The notes under the pieces were generated by a model. That model saw only the letters and a list, made by a program, of their open reading frames with translations, was not told where the DNA came from and searched no databases. From Akkermansia muciniphila (GTDB lineage Bacteria > Verrucomicrobiota > Verrucomicrobiia > Verrucomicrobiales > Akkermansiaceae): a stretch of 64,000 nt of DNA. The position numbers were made by a program, and so were the translations under genes. Shown here one piece after another: positions 42,131 through 51,515 of this stretch; within the stretch, counting starts at the first letter, position 1, and every line of letters starts with the position of its first letter. The stretch covers positions 124,001-188,000 of the forward strand of contig CAMCIC010000004.1 in NCBI GenBank assembly GCA_945874895.1. The letters run 5' to 3'.

Positions 42131-43732
42131 TTACATCAAATAGAGGATGGGGAAGAGGAAGATCCAGACAAGGTCCACGAAGTGCCAGAACAATCCGCCG
42201 ACTTCGACCCGATTGGCAAGCCACTCGGGATTGCTGAGATACATTTTTTTGCCACGGAAAAGGTAGTAACCGAGAACTACAGCGCCGCCTATCACGTGCA
42301 AGCCGTGGAGGAAAGTCATGGTAAAGTAAATCGCGTAGTAGGTGTTCCAAGCGGGCGTAAACTTGCCACTGAGGAAGACGAGTTCCCGCGGAACGTGCAG
42401 ATGAGGGAATGTGTGCTTGGACTCACGCAGATGGTAATCAGGGCCCATGAATTCCTCACTGGTGTGAATGGTTTCCTTGCCTTTATCCACGCCATCGGCT
42501 TTTGCCACAAAATCTTTCCAACCGATGCGGTAGCGCTCAGTCACGGTGGGAACACGCTTGGGCTGATTGCTGCTGTCGAGTCCATACTTTTCAAGCAGAT
42601 GTTTTTCCAGCTTGGCCGTTTGCGATTTGTTCCATTCCCAAGCTGCCTTGGCCTCTTTGCTGTGCTTGATCAACCAAGTGTTTTCGATGGCGACTTCGGG
42701 ATCAATCCCCTTCTCTTGAGCCTTCATCACCACATGACGGAAATCAATGGCATCCAAGTTATGAAATGCGATAGGACTTTCTTCGAGCTTACCAATGACC
42801 GCTGTGTCATCACGGAGACGAGATTGGCCCTCACCTTCCTTGATGTCGCGATGGGCAAACCACAAATTGGTAGGAGGAGTTACCGAGAAGGTGACACTCG
42901 AAGTTTCCTTCATCAGAGCATCTTCGATTTTGGCGACATTGACATTGATTTTTGGCGCCAGCTCCCATCCTTTTTTCCCCGCATTTTCGGTTTTGGCTTT
43001 GGCTGCGGCCCACTCGCCACGCAGGGCATCGGTTCGCACGGAGGAATTGTTCGCACGAGCACGCAGGTGATTTTTCTGGATTTGCTCAAGCAGTTCTACG
43101 CTCAGCTTAGTTCCCGCGCTGAGTTTATCGTTTTCTAGTTCAAGATCCTCTGCGAGTGCAATGGTAGCGTTGCTCGATGCAGCTTGACGCAGAATCTCCT
43201 CAACCCAAGGTTTGTGGAAACGAACCGTGTTGAATGTGAGTTTCTCGGCATGGACGTGGATCTGATCCGCTTCCGCGAGAAGGGCCTTCCCTTCTTTGTC
43301 CTTCTTGCCGGTATCGGCTTTTGGATCTTTGTCGAGGTGTCCCTCTAAGATCGTGTAATCCGTGAGACGAACCGCTTGGTGGTGCCATTTCACATTGTAT
43401 TCAATGGCTTTCAAAACCATGAACACGCCGGCACAAACGATCGTGATCCCCATGCAGAGTTGGAACATGGCCCATTTGCGCAACTTGAGAGCAGCCCAAG
43501 CGAAAACCACGGTCACTGATGAAAAGATCAGAACGAAGGTATTGATCAGACCGGGCAGCACAGGAAGGGCGCGCTCGGGCCATGGGTAATCAGCGCCGAG
43601 ACGCAAATACACATACGACGAAAAGAAACCACCAAAGAGCATGACCTCAGAAGCGAGGAAAAGCCAAATGGCGATCTTGGAATTGACCATTCCCGTGTCT
43701 TTGCGAGGAGTGAAAATATAAGGAATTTCCAT
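42131..43732 (-). CDS. ctaE: Cytochrome c oxidase subunit III with long internal insertion
   Basis: Subunit III of the heme-copper oxidase: N-terminal helices KIAIWLFLASEVMLFGGFFSSY (residues 19-40), INTFVLIFSSVTVVFAWAAL (63-82) and CMGITIVCAGVFMVLKAIEY (93-112) are canonical, and the last 90 residues (YYAIYFTMTFLHGLHVIGGA, then GLFWHFVDLVWIFLFPILY) complete the usual fold. Between them lies about 320 residues of charged, lysine/glutamate-rich sequence (about 117-440) with no membrane helix, making 533 residues where about 200-280 is normal. The frame is continuous. The insert should lie outside the membrane. Its function is unknown. Confidence 0.93.
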   Translation of the reverse strand: MEIPYIFTPRKDTGMVNSKIAIWLFLASEVMLFGGFFSSYVYLRLGADYPWPERALPVLPGLINTFVLIFSSVTVVFAWAALKLRKWAMFQLCMGITIVCAGVFMVLKAIEYNVKWHHQAVRLTDYTILEGHLDKDPKADTGKKDKEGKALLAEADQIHVHAEKLTFNTVRFHKPWVEEILRQAASSNATIALAEDLELENDKLSAGTKLSVELLEQIQKNHLRARANNSSVRTDALRGEWAAAKAKTENAGKKGWELAPKINVNVAKIEDALMKETSSVTFSVTPPTNLWFAHRDIKEGEGQSRLRDDTAVIGKLEESPIAFHNLDAIDFRHVVMKAQEKGIDPEVAIENTWLIKHSKEAKAAWEWNKSQTAKLEKHLLEKYGLDSSNQPKRVPTVTERYRIGWKDFVAKADGVDKGKETIHTSEEFMGPDYHLRESKHTFPHLHVPRELVFLSGKFTPAWNTYYAIYFTMTFLHGLHVIGGAVVLGYYLFRGKKMYLSNPEWLANRVEVGGLFWHFVDLVWIFLFPILYLM

Positions 43733-43774
43733 AAAAAAACGTGTGAATAGAGAAAAACGAGGGACTGACTCGGA

Positions 43775-45667
43775 TCAGTGATGCGCTTGCACGGGTTTAG
43801 GGGAGTCCACAGGTGAATCGGACTGAGGCTTGTCCCACTGTGGTGTGAAATCCTGACTTGCGCCGGGTTGGCTGTATTCGTAGGGCCCGCGATAAGCGGC
43901 GACATCAAAGGTGAAATTGCCATGTCCTGGAGGAGTAGGAGTGGCCCATTCCAAAGTGGTAGCATTCCAAGGATTGTCACTTTCCACTTTTTTACCGCGG
44001 AAGATGGAGACAAAAATGTTGATGATGAATGGCAATTGGAAAGCAGCCATGATCCAAGCCGACCAGGACATCACGATGTTTAGGTCGATGTTCTCGGCAA
44101 CGGTTTTGCCAAACACGTTGGCGGAGTCTGCTGCTTTAGCGAGGTAAGCGTCACCGCCGTTATACCAACGACGATGGAAACCCGCCATCCCTTGAATCAA
44201 CATGGGGAAGAACAGGAAGTTCATGCAGACAAGGGTAGGCCAGAAGTGCAGGTGATTGAGAGTCTTGCTGAGGTAGCGACCTGTGATCTTAGGATACCAA
44301 TGATGCACACCACCAAAGAGGCCGAACAAAATGCCGGGAGCGACAACGTAGTGAAAGTGCCCGATCACGTAGTAGGTATCGTGCAAATGGAGATCCACGA
44401 GGTTAAACGCGAGGGGCAGACCCGTGAGTCCACCGATGCCAAACATGGGAATGAAGGCACAAGCCCAGATCATGGCGGGAGTGAAGCGGATGGATCCACC
44501 CCACAGCGAGATCATCAGAGCGGTAAGAAGAATGACCGAAGGAACCGAAATCAACACAGTCGTGATCTGGAACCAGGTAGAAATTTTAGGACCCATGCCC
44601 GTGAGATACATGTGGTGAGCCCACACAATGAATGAAAGGAAGCCTAACACGATCACGCCATATACCATGGACTTGTAACCCCACATTGGGCGACGAGTAT
44701 TCGCAGGGATGATTTCTGCCACACAGGCGATGGCGGGCAGCAAGAGCACATACACCTCGGGGTGGCCGAGGAACCAGAACAAGTGTTGGAACAGCAGCGG
44801 ACTACCGCCACCAGAAATCTCCACAAGGCCTTCGGATTTCGTGAAGAGGCCGGAAGGAAGGAAGAACGATGAATGGAACACACGATCGACCAACTGCATC
44901 ACGCCGGCAGCTTCGAGTGGAGGGAAGGCAAGCAGAAGCAAGAAACCAGTCACCAACATGGCCCAAACAAAGAACGGCATGCGCATCCAAGTCATACCAC
45001 GAGCGCGCAGGTTGATAATCGTAGTGACGAAATTGACGGAACCAAGCAGAGAAGAAGTAATGAGTAGAACCAGCCCCAGGAGCCACTGCGTCTGCCCCGC
45101 CAACCATTGGTTGACGATCTGACCGTCGGCGAAACCCGCCAGCGGCGAGTAATTGGTCCATCCTGACTTCGCAGCACCAGACTCCATGAAGAAGGAGGCG
45201 CACATGACCAGACCACCCAATAGGTAAATCCAGTAGGACATCATGTTCAGCTTGGGGAAAGCCATATCGACCGCGCCGATCTGAAGAGGAGTAACGTAGT
45301 TGCCGAATGCACCGAATCCCAGGGGCACAACGCCCAAGAACACCATAATCGTACCGTGCATGGCCCCGAACATATTGTAGGTATCACCGGTCACTTTGCC
45401 ATCTTGGAGCCAACGTGCCTTCCAGTTGTCAGTAAACACCCAGCTCATCCAACCCGGCAGTGGCTCATGAGGGTAGGCGATGGACCAACGCATCACCATC
45501 ATGAGGTAAAATCCGAACAACAGGAACAGCATGGCTGTAATCCCGTATTGGATCCCGATCACCTTGTGATCTGTAGAAAAAACATACTTCTGCAAGAAGC
45601 CCGGTTCATGGTGGTGTCCATGGTCATCGTGATGACTGTGATCTGCGGTCGCTGCGTGTGCGCTCAT
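43775..45667 (-). CDS. ctaD: Cytochrome c oxidase subunit I
   Basis: The 630-residue catalytic subunit with heme a, heme a3 and CuB. The A1-type active-site motif GHPEVYVLLLPA contains the His-Tyr crosslink residues and the D-channel Glu. Other ligands are in AMHGTIM, the HHMY pair and VIGHFHYVVAPG. About 12 membrane helices. The N terminus is unusually histidine-rich (DHSHHDDHGHHHEPG, residues 9-23) and could bind metal, perhaps copper. It is the first gene of the operon; the 192-base gap upstream holds the presumed promoter. The C-terminal tail (about 570-630) is hydrophilic. Confidence 0.97.
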   Translation of the reverse strand: MSAHAATADHSHHDDHGHHHEPGFLQKYVFSTDHKVIGIQYGITAMLFLLFGFYLMMVMRWSIAYPHEPLPGWMSWVFTDNWKARWLQDGKVTGDTYNMFGAMHGTIMVFLGVVPLGFGAFGNYVTPLQIGAVDMAFPKLNMMSYWIYLLGGLVMCASFFMESGAAKSGWTNYSPLAGFADGQIVNQWLAGQTQWLLGLVLLITSSLLGSVNFVTTIINLRARGMTWMRMPFFVWAMLVTGFLLLLAFPPLEAAGVMQLVDRVFHSSFFLPSGLFTKSEGLVEISGGGSPLLFQHLFWFLGHPEVYVLLLPAIACVAEIIPANTRRPMWGYKSMVYGVIVLGFLSFIVWAHHMYLTGMGPKISTWFQITTVLISVPSVILLTALMISLWGGSIRFTPAMIWACAFIPMFGIGGLTGLPLAFNLVDLHLHDTYYVIGHFHYVVAPGILFGLFGGVHHWYPKITGRYLSKTLNHLHFWPTLVCMNFLFFPMLIQGMAGFHRRWYNGGDAYLAKAADSANVFGKTVAENIDLNIVMSWSAWIMAAFQLPFIINIFVSIFRGKKVESDNPWNATTLEWATPTPPGHGNFTFDVAAYRGPYEYSQPGASQDFTPQWDKPQSDSPVDSPKPVQAHH

Positions 45668-45859
45668 GTATGTAAAGATAGGTTAAATGACCCTGCAATG
45701 CTTGATTGATCAAGGTTTTTTCCTGCCAAGGTCGGCAAAATCAAACGATTCACAAGCCAGAATTGCTGCGACAAAGTGTACTTCAACTTTATCCTTGTAA
45801 AGGAAAAGATGCGTTTTTGGGCAACTTTGTGAAATTTTTCACAAGCACTCGTGGGACGA

Positions 45860-46468
45860 TTATCCCGCGAGCCCGTAGCGTTCGCGACTGGGCGATAAAA
45901 ATGTAGCCCAAACTTCCTCTTGTTGTTGCTCTCGAATGCCGAAATCTGGCTTCCATCGTGGCGCCACGGGACGGTTGCGTGGATGCATGTTGGCTTCATG
46001 GGGCAGCTTGCTTCCCTTGCGCGTATTGCATTTCACACACGATGTCACGATGTTGTCCCACGTCGTTTTGCCCCCCTTCTGGCGGGGAATGACGTGATCG
46101 AGATTCAATTCTGACTCGGCAAAAGACTGCGCGCAGTATTGACAAGTATATTGGTCCCGCCAGAAGACATTTCGGCGAGAAAACGTGACCTCCTTGGAAG
46201 GGATTTTTTCATACAGGGAAAGCACGATGACCTTGGGCAAGCGCATGGCAATGCGCACCGAGTGAATCATGGGAGCCTGAGGCGCGCGCCGAGAATATGC
46301 CAACCAAGAAGAAAAATCATGAGTTTCAAATTTCTCCTCGCCATCATCCTGGACCACACGGGCATGACCGATGCTGAGCAAGTGGACAGCGCGCCTGACC
46401 GTGCAAGTTTGCACCGGTTGCCAATTTCGATTCAACACAAGAACCGCCTTATGCAGGATGTCATCCAT
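45860..46468 (-). CDS. HNH endonuclease-family protein
   Basis: A 202-residue protein with a C-terminal HNH domain: zinc cysteines CQYC (109-112) and CVKC (144-147), with the catalytic LNLDHVIPRQKGGKTTWDNIV between them (His 125 and Asn 139 candidates). The N-terminal 100 residues (VLNRNWQPVQTCTVRRAVHLL) are typical of a widespread chromosomal HNH family of unknown role and not of a homing or restriction enzyme. A complete frame, stand-alone, ending about 190 bases from the cox operon start. Confidence 0.88.
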   Translation of the reverse strand: MDDILHKAVLVLNRNWQPVQTCTVRRAVHLLSIGHARVVQDDGEEKFETHDFSSWLAYSRRAPQAPMIHSVRIAMRLPKVIVLSLYEKIPSKEVTFSRRNVFWRDQYTCQYCAQSFAESELNLDHVIPRQKGGKTTWDNIVTSCVKCNTRKGSKLPHEANMHPRNRPVAPRWKPDFGIREQQQEEVWATFLSPSRERYGLAG

Positions 46469-46913
46469 GATTGATCATGGGCATTACCTGAAAAGGCAGA
46501 ACCCTGCAAGCAGGAAAGGAAAAAGATCGAGACACAAACTCTAGCGCCGTTGCCTCTGCCAACATTCCGCACTCGGGCGTTTCGGGCCGCTGGCACTCGT
46601 CGAGGTTTATCCCTGCCCCTTCGCACCAAATCGCAAGTCATAACCTATTAGTCGACTCCTACGATGCATCGAAAAAGATTACGAATCGAAGGACTGTCAT
46701 TTTTCGCGTCGATTGATTTTCGATATGACCAAACTCTGCACTGGGACAAGCCCCAGATGCCCCAAACCGACAAAACGAGTGTTGAACGACTCAAAGGACT
46801 AGGATGCGCGAAACAGCGGATCACGCAACTTTGACATCAGCAGCTTTGTTCCCTTTTTCTAGGCAATTTCTCCTTGATGAGCACAAGCATCCTTCCTAGG
46901 CTCATTGCAGATG
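46469..46913. other. 445-base gap without a supported gene
   Basis: Contains the promoter regions for the HNH gene and the ROK kinase gene. A 56-codon open frame (46664-46834, plus strand) lies inside with no recognisable motif or ribosome-binding site. No tRNA or repeat was seen. Confidence 0.5.
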
Positions 46914-47861
46914 ATGTCAGATACACCACTCGCTATCGGAATCGACTTTGGAGGCACCACCGTCAAAATCGGAGTTCTTTATCAGAGCAATTTGATCGAT
47001 TCAGCGCCACCGATCGCGACCCAGGATTTCGATGGACCAGAGGCCTTGATCGAAGCCATGGTGCGGGTTGTTCATGAATTGCGCGAACGCCACCCAGGGA
47101 TTGCCGCGATCGGTGTCGGCATGCCTGGCTTTGTGGATTTTGAAAAAGGCATCGTCCACAATCTCACCAACGTACGCGGATGGGTGGAAATTCCCCTCAA
47201 GCAATGGCTTTTTGAAAAAACATCATTGCCGACCGTGGTAGAGAACGACGCAAACTGCATGGCCTATGCCGAGTGGAAACGCGGTGCGGGACGAGGCTTG
47301 AAACATCTGATCGCCATCACGATGGGGACAGGTGTGGGTGGAGGTCTCATCGTCAATGGACAAATGGTCCGCGGTGCGCGATATGGAGCGGGAGAAATCG
47401 GTCAAACCAGCATCGATTACCAAGGCAGAATAGGCGCTTATGGCAACCGCGGTGCGTTGGAAGACTACGTGGGCAACAATGAAATTGCCGCAGATGCCCG
47501 CAGTGCCTATGAGGCACAGGGAATTTACAAAAACATTGCTGATTGCACCCCAGCGGCCTTGGCCCATGCGGCGAGTCAGGGAGATGACATCGCCTTGCAA
47601 GTGTGGGATGCTGTCGCCAAAAAACTGGCGACCACCGTGATGAATTGCTGTTGGTTGCTCAATCCCGAAGCCATCGTCATCGGTGGTGGGGTCGCAAAAG
47701 CAGGTGACCTATTGCTAGGACCTCTCCAAAAACATTTGTTTGATCAATTGTCAGGTCCCTTCAAAGATCACTTAACCCTCCTTCCCGCACGTTTCGGATC
47801 AGAAGCAGGCATGGTAGGCGCTGCCACTCTCGCGCTTGAGGAAGCAGGACATATCCTTTGA
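46914..47861 (+). CDS. ROK-family sugar kinase without zinc motif
   Basis: A 315-residue ROK-family kinase, probably a glucokinase-like enzyme. The phosphate motif GIDFGGTTVKIG and catalytic ENDANCMAYAEW are intact, along with GTGVGGGLIVNG. The ROK zinc motif CxCGxxGCxE is replaced by GAYGNRGALEDY, so three cysteines are absent and zinc is not expected. Sugar specificity cannot be read. Two ATGs (46911, 46914) and a TTG (46905) are possible starts; 46914 gives the family-like N terminus. Confidence 0.88.
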   Translation: MSDTPLAIGIDFGGTTVKIGVLYQSNLIDSAPPIATQDFDGPEALIEAMVRVVHELRERHPGIAAIGVGMPGFVDFEKGIVHNLTNVRGWVEIPLKQWLFEKTSLPTVVENDANCMAYAEWKRGAGRGLKHLIAITMGTGVGGGLIVNGQMVRGARYGAGEIGQTSIDYQGRIGAYGNRGALEDYVGNNEIAADARSAYEAQGIYKNIADCTPAALAHAASQGDDIALQVWDAVAKKLATTVMNCCWLLNPEAIVIGGGVAKAGDLLLGPLQKHLFDQLSGPFKDHLTLLPARFGSEAGMVGAATLALEEAGHIL

Positions 47862-47990
47862 TCCTCGGGTCATCTGCTCCAAAACACCAAGAGCATCCAA
47901 GGCAGATTCAAAAAAAAACATTTTCGCCCTAGTTTCTGCCTTGTATTGATTGGCAAAGTATATACATTGCTGGCAAAACCTTTTCCTCTT

Positions 47991-50900
47991 ATGACTTTAT
48001 CGAATCAACCGATGCCTCGATCCAAAGGCTTCACCCTAATCATCACCATTAGCCTGTTGGTTTTGTTGACCTTGGTAGGCATTGGTCTTTTATCACTGTC
48101 TGCCATCACTTTGCGTGGCAGTGCACAAGCGAACGCCCAGCGCGTGGCGCGTGACAATGCGCGCATGGCATTGATCATTGCCCTTGGTCAATTGCAGAAG
48201 CATGTCGGAACCGACACGCGCATCACAGCGACAGCCGACATGGCCGCCAGCAGTGGTGGAAACACCCTTGCCGCAGGAGCTGCACCCGCAAACAACCAGT
48301 CCATCAACGCACAGAACAAGGGGCTTACAGCCGTGCAAAACGGTTCGCGCTACTGGACAGGTGTTTGGCAGAACCGGGATTTGCCAACGCTCGTCCCTAC
48401 ACGCACACCTTCACCACAATTGATTCAATGGTTGGTGAGTGGCAATGAACACACTTACACCACTACCACAGCACCCAACCACGCTGGGATTTTACCCAGC
48501 AACGCCAATGTATCGGTAGGTGCCAACGGCAACGTGAGCAATCCTTCACGTGCGGTCGTGCTGGCAGGAAGAAACTCCGTGGGAGACCCAGGTGCAACAA
48601 CACTTCCCAATTACGTGGCTGCGCCTTTGGTCGATATCAAGAACACCGTGGCCAACGTGAACACAGGTCGCTACGCCTGGTGGGTGGGAGACGAGGGAGT
48701 CAAAGCCAAAATCAATGTGCCGCAGCAGATCAACGACAGCAACCAATACGCATCGCTCAGCGTGCAACGTCGCGGTTGGGACTCGGTCACAGGGTTCGCT
48801 CAATATCCCCTGCCCAATGCTCCCAACAACAACCTCTTACCCAAAGTGGCAACCGTGCCACTCATCAGTTTGTTCATGCCCGGTGTGGGCGGTAAAACCG
48901 CAGGGGTTTCACCACTGCAATCTGTATTCCACAGCGCCACGACCGACAGCTTCGGACTGATTGTGGACAACCTCAATGGCGGGACGAAAGTCGATTTGCA
49001 CAAAATCTTGAGTGGCAACCTGCCGACCGCACGCGATGCCAGACTCCCTGCCACCAGCCTCTTGAATTACCCGATTCGAGGACGAAACATCATCTCTAGC
49101 GCGAGTGCAATGAGAGCGCCCCGTTGGGACGCGCTAAAGGATTTTTATGATCGTGGCCGCAACCTTACCTCGGGGACCTTGCAGGCAAGAGCAGCGGCGG
49201 ATAATTTTTCATCTTCCATCGCTCCGCTCATTGCCGATTTCCGACTTCTCATGGGCGTGCGATTTGTTGCATTGAGCGGAGGTTTCAAGGCCAATCCTTG
49301 CGGCAAGATCGCCATCACGCTTGCCAACCCCTACTCCGTTCCATTGCGCTGGAACACAGAACTGGATGTGGAAGTGCGAAATGTGACCCCTCCTGGCAAT
49401 CTTCCATCGCGTATCTGGAATTACAAACGCGCCGCATTCATCAATGGCGATCCGTCTGAAGAAGCCGTTTTTAACAATGCCCTGTTCCGCATTCCTCGCG
49501 ACACCCTTCAACCCGGTGAAGCACGTGCCTACACCGTCGCCAATCGCGTCCTGCGCCCAGCGGGAACAGGCGCCTCACCGGTAGCGGTAAGCATGGGCCC
49601 ATTGGCCTCCTCCGCCGCATTCGATTTCAATCGTTCGGTGGAATTGGATGTAAACGTCGCCCCCGTCGCCAGCTTCAGTTCCTTCGATGTTCGTGAAAGT
49701 TGGCAGACCACCCAAGTGACCGTTGACATGCGACAAGCTGGCACATCGTGGGGAGCCCAGTCTCTTCGCCGGATCGAGCGCTTCGAACTCGACAACGGCT
49801 TCTTCAGTGCGAACTCCCGCACATTTGCCGCGGCTGATCTGCCCAATTACAGTGGCCCTGTACCCATGATGCTGTATAGTTTCCAAATCAGTCGTCCGGG
49901 CATCGATTATTCCGAGTTCATGCCACTTGGTTACGAGATGGGGCAACGCGCTTCGACCATGCGCACCTTCTATGATTTCAATCTGCAGGGCACACGATTC
50001 TTCAAATCGATCGCCAGCTACAACCCTGCACCCTTTTTTATGGAGAGCACCAACAGCATCAGTCAATTGCCCACAACCACTCCTGGTGGGGATACGGGAC
50101 TGGGCTTTGTTCGCAATCTTTTGGGCAACCCTTTGCCATGGGGACGCGACCTTGTCTCTGGCAGCCCCCGCACGGTTTTGTTCACTTGTCCCACGCAATT
50201 CACCTCACTTGCCCAGTTCCAACATGCCGACTTGACGGGTGACGACCTTGCCGCATCTCTCGGCCACCAACCAGCTTATGCAGTGGGAAATTCCTACGCA
50301 AATCCCTATGTGCGCCGCACCATGACAAGCCAGCCTCGCACTGATTATGAAATCATCGGCGTTCAAAACCCCACTGGAGCCAACATGGTTTCTCGCAATT
50401 ATTACGATATCGCCTATCTTTTGAATGCATCGCTCTGGGACAGCTACTACCTTTCGGCCCAGCCCGCTGGTGCAGGCTCGACCAACCGAAGCATGGTCTC
50501 GGAAAATCCTACTCTCATCTCTTATACGGCGGACACCACAAGCGCATCGCTGAACGACCCGATTACCTCTGCTTCAAAATTGATGATCGATGGCGCGTTC
50601 AACGTAAATTCTACCGACAAAAATGCATGGAAAGCATTTCTCGGAAGCTCGAAGCACTTCCGCCATCGTGCGGACACGGCCGCCAACACGGGCGCGGCTT
50701 TCCCACGGACTCTTGAGCAACTCAATACATCGAGCAATCCTCCTACCGGGAGCGCAACCGACTCGTTTTCCGGATATCGTCGACTTACCGATGTGGAACT
50801 GGAGGCTCTCGCCACGGAAATGGTTCGCCAAGTGCGTCTGCGAGGTCCATTCTTGAGTCATTCACATTTCATCAATCGCTTCATCGGCGATATCACTCGC

Positions 50901-51515
50901 AACTCGATCATCACCCGAAGTGGTGCATTGCAGAGTGCGATCGATGAGAGCGGAATCAACATCAACATCCAGGGCAATCGACTCGCATTCCGCAATGTCA
51001 ATGCAACCAGCGATCGGGTCACCTTGGCATGGAAAGAAGGCGCTCCGCGCGCCGACCTCGATGGCATGGACAGGACCTCCCCGCTTCCCAACGCCGATTC
51101 GTCGAATCCCGATTGGGCCGTCACTTCCACCGATAACAACTACGGTGCCGTCGCCAGCATCATCGCCGACCGTGAAATGCTGAAGCCCGAGTTAGGACTC
51201 CGGAACGAGCAAGGATTCCGCTCCACCGCCATTCCAGGATGGTTGACACAGGCGGATGTCCTTCAAGTGATTGGTTCGTCCATTTCCCCTCGCTCAGACA
51301 CCTTCCGCATTCGCGCCTACGGGGAAGCACTGGATGCGAATGGAGCACCTACCGCCAAAGCCTATTGCGAGGCCATAGTGCAGCGCACTCCCTTCTTTGT
51401 GGATCCTTCCAACGATCCATCCTTGCGCGGCACTCAACTCACCACTATCAATCGCACCTATGGACGCCAATTCAAAATCGTTTCCTTCCGCTGGCTTACC
51501 TCTCAAGAAGTCTAA
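47991..51515 (+). CDS. Giant pilin-like protein (Verru_Chthon cassette A-like)
   Basis: A 1174-residue exported protein with a type IV prepilin-like start: KGFTLIITISLLVLLTLVG, cleavage expected after Gly 13, but without the usual Glu at position 5 of the mature form (FTLII). The next segment (QANAQRVARDNARMALIIALGQLQ, quoted in part) resembles the N terminus of Verru_Chthon cassette protein A, a large family restricted to Verrucomicrobiota. The rest is a repetitive, Asn/Ser/Gly-rich beta-type protein with no enzyme motif. The other cassette members (B, C, D) are not adjacent. ATG 47991 sits before the leader; the open frame begins at 47946. A coupled exported protein follows. Confidence 0.75.
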   Translation: MTLSNQPMPRSKGFTLIITISLLVLLTLVGIGLLSLSAITLRGSAQANAQRVARDNARMALIIALGQLQKHVGTDTRITATADMAASSGGNTLAAGAAPANNQSINAQNKGLTAVQNGSRYWTGVWQNRDLPTLVPTRTPSPQLIQWLVSGNEHTYTTTTAPNHAGILPSNANVSVGANGNVSNPSRAVVLAGRNSVGDPGATTLPNYVAAPLVDIKNTVANVNTGRYAWWVGDEGVKAKINVPQQINDSNQYASLSVQRRGWDSVTGFAQYPLPNAPNNNLLPKVATVPLISLFMPGVGGKTAGVSPLQSVFHSATTDSFGLIVDNLNGGTKVDLHKILSGNLPTARDARLPATSLLNYPIRGRNIISSASAMRAPRWDALKDFYDRGRNLTSGTLQARAAADNFSSSIAPLIADFRLLMGVRFVALSGGFKANPCGKIAITLANPYSVPLRWNTELDVEVRNVTPPGNLPSRIWNYKRAAFINGDPSEEAVFNNALFRIPRDTLQPGEARAYTVANRVLRPAGTGASPVAVSMGPLASSAAFDFNRSVELDVNVAPVASFSSFDVRESWQTTQVTVDMRQAGTSWGAQSLRRIERFELDNGFFSANSRTFAAADLPNYSGPVPMMLYSFQISRPGIDYSEFMPLGYEMGQRASTMRTFYDFNLQGTRFFKSIASYNPAPFFMESTNSISQLPTTTPGGDTGLGFVRNLLGNPLPWGRDLVSGSPRTVLFTCPTQFTSLAQFQHADLTGDDLAASLGHQPAYAVGNSYANPYVRRTMTSQPRTDYEIIGVQNPTGANMVSRNYYDIAYLLNASLWDSYYLSAQPAGAGSTNRSMVSENPTLISYTADTTSASLNDPITSASKLMIDGAFNVNSTDKNAWKAFLGSSKHFRHRADTAANTGAAFPRTLEQLNTSSNPPTGSATDSFSGYRRLTDVELEALATEMVRQVRLRGPFLSHSHFINRFIGDITRNSIITRSGALQSAIDESGININIQGNRLAFRNVNATSDRVTLAWKEGAPRADLDGMDRTSPLPNADSSNPDWAVTSTDNNYGAVASIIADREMLKPELGLRNEQGFRSTAIPGWLTQADVLQVIGSSISPRSDTFRIRAYGEALDANGAPTAKAYCEAIVQRTPFFVDPSNDPSLRGTQLTTINRTYGRQFKIVSFRWLTSQEV

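Noticed and set aside
42450-43400. Two separate genes or frameshift in place of a long subunit III
   Set aside because: The frame is continuous from the N-terminal helices to the C-terminal helices and the inserted part has no stop or start suggesting a second gene.
46664-46834. 56-codon open frame in the gap before the ROK gene
   Set aside because: No motif, no signal peptide and no ribosome-binding site; could be chance.
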